Positions 63,611-64,000 of a stretch of 64,000 bases of DNA are shown here, one piece after another. The stretch is from Kitasatospora acidiphila (GTDB taxonomy: Bacteria; Actinomycetota; Actinomycetes; Streptomycetales; Streptomycetaceae). Under the pieces are notes generated by a model that saw only the letters and a program-made list of their open reading frames with translations, had not been told where the DNA came from and did not search any database. The position numbers were made by a program, and so were the translations under genes. Location of the stretch: positions 7,628,501-7,692,500 of the forward strand of contig NZ_VIGB01000003.1 of NCBI RefSeq assembly GCF_006636205.1, written 5' to 3'. How positions within the stretch are numbered: the first letter of the stretch is position 1; every line of letters begins with the position of its first letter.

Positions 63611-64000
63611 CCGCGTCGGCCCGGCGGTTCCGGCTGCCCGCCTGGTGCACCAGGCCCGTTCTGGTGCTGCTCCTCGCTTCGTTCATCAGCAGTGTCGGAG
63701 TGCTGCTGTTCGCGCCCTACCTGGCCCTCTACCTGCACCGCGACGAGGGCCTGCCGGCCGGCCTGGCCGGGATCGTCCTCGGGCTGAGCTACTGGAGCAC
63801 GCGGGCCGTCGGCCTGGTCGCCGGCGGCCTGGCCGACCGCTTCGGCCCGGTGCGGGTGATGGTGGCGGGCAACGCCGTGCGAGCGGTCGGGGTGCTGCTG
63901 CTGACCGGCACCAGCCCGCTGCAGATCACGCTGGCGGTGCTGCTCGTCGGCGGGGGAGCCGGGTTGTTCTTCCCGATCTCGAAGGCCTGCCTGCTGCGGC
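63601..64000 (+). CDS. MFS exporter, cut by the right edge
   Basis: ATG 63601 opens a frame of at least 133 codons with an MFS N-terminal half: helix 1 LVLLLASFISSVGVLLFAPYLALYL, motif A GGLADRFGPVRVMVAGNAVRAVG and helices 3-4. It overlaps the ATP-grasp stop by 10 bases, so it is the fourth gene of the operon and is likely to export the product. The remaining two thirds are outside the window. Confidence 0.8.
   Translation, partial: MRLTASARRFRLPAWCTRPVLVLLLASFISSVGVLLFAPYLALYLHRDEGLPAGLAGIVLGLSYWSTRAVGLVAGGLADRFGPVRVMVAGNAVRAVGVLLLTGTSPLQITLAVLLVGGGAGLFFPISKACLLR

Overview
This is 64 kb of very high G+C DNA with actinomycete features: GTG and TTG starts, ATGA/GTGA stop-start overlaps, strong GGAGG ribosome sites, DtxR-type iron boxes, an Rrf2/NsrR-flavohaemoglobin pair, Ku with a stand-alone LigD-type polymerase, and many GntR, TetR, LacI, PadR and HxlR regulators. 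It looks like the chromosome of a Streptomycetaceae member (Streptomyces, Kitasatospora or a relative). I see no rRNA, tRNA, CRISPR array, insertion sequence or prophage gene.

Layout. 1-8.6 kb is an iron block. A leftward operon encodes a siderophore uptake system (two permeases, ATPase, lipoprotein), an ATP-grasp ligase and an NIS synthetase cut by the left edge. An iron box precedes it, and a second, divergent iron box precedes a FhuF-like reductase gene. A metal-receptor protein without signal peptide and a second FhuF-like protein follow. 8.7-11.8 kb holds end-joining genes (Ku, LigD-Pol) and a PHP-domain protein. 11.9-18.9 kb is mixed: secreted protein, DUF4259, a TetR/DinB pair divergent from an oxidoreductase, a double acetyltransferase, a hydrolase and a thioredoxin-like ferredoxin. 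19.0-20.8 kb is an NO-detoxification module with two matching NsrR-type boxes. 22.8-32.1 kb is a GntR-type regulator divergent from a long catabolic operon: amine/amino-acid permease, glutamine-synthetase-like ligase, gamma-glutamyl hydrolase, two aldehyde dehydrogenases, an SDR and a zinc alcohol dehydrogenase. This reads as gamma-glutamylation-based use of an amine, probably an amino alcohol.

32.2-41.8 kb carries a flavodoxin/HxlR pair, a two-domain AsnC regulator beside a DHA2 exporter, a 2,4-dienoyl-CoA reductase-like flavoprotein, gcvH, a lone squalene/phytoene-synthase-fold protein, a LysE exporter, a PadR regulator and an AhpD-like protein. 42-54 kb has a sedolisin protease, MscL, a PfkB kinase, a cupin/LacI pair, YceI, a serine hydrolase, a PrnB-like protein, a methyltransferase and a lytic transglycosylase. 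54.1-58.8 kb is a xylose/ribose-type ABC importer and a second DHA2 exporter.

60.3 kb to the right edge is the start of an unusual compact operon: GHMP (threonine-kinase-like) kinase, cysteine-synthase-like PLP enzyme, ATP-grasp ligase and an exporter cut by the edge. The genes overlap and share one visible promoter. It looks like a small-molecule pathway that activates a hydroxy amino acid, replaces the phosphate, ligates the product and exports it.

Four genes (FhuF-like, flavohaemoglobin, a membrane protein, galU-like) are each broken by one missing base in a C or G run. That pattern suggests sequence errors rather than four real pseudogenes.
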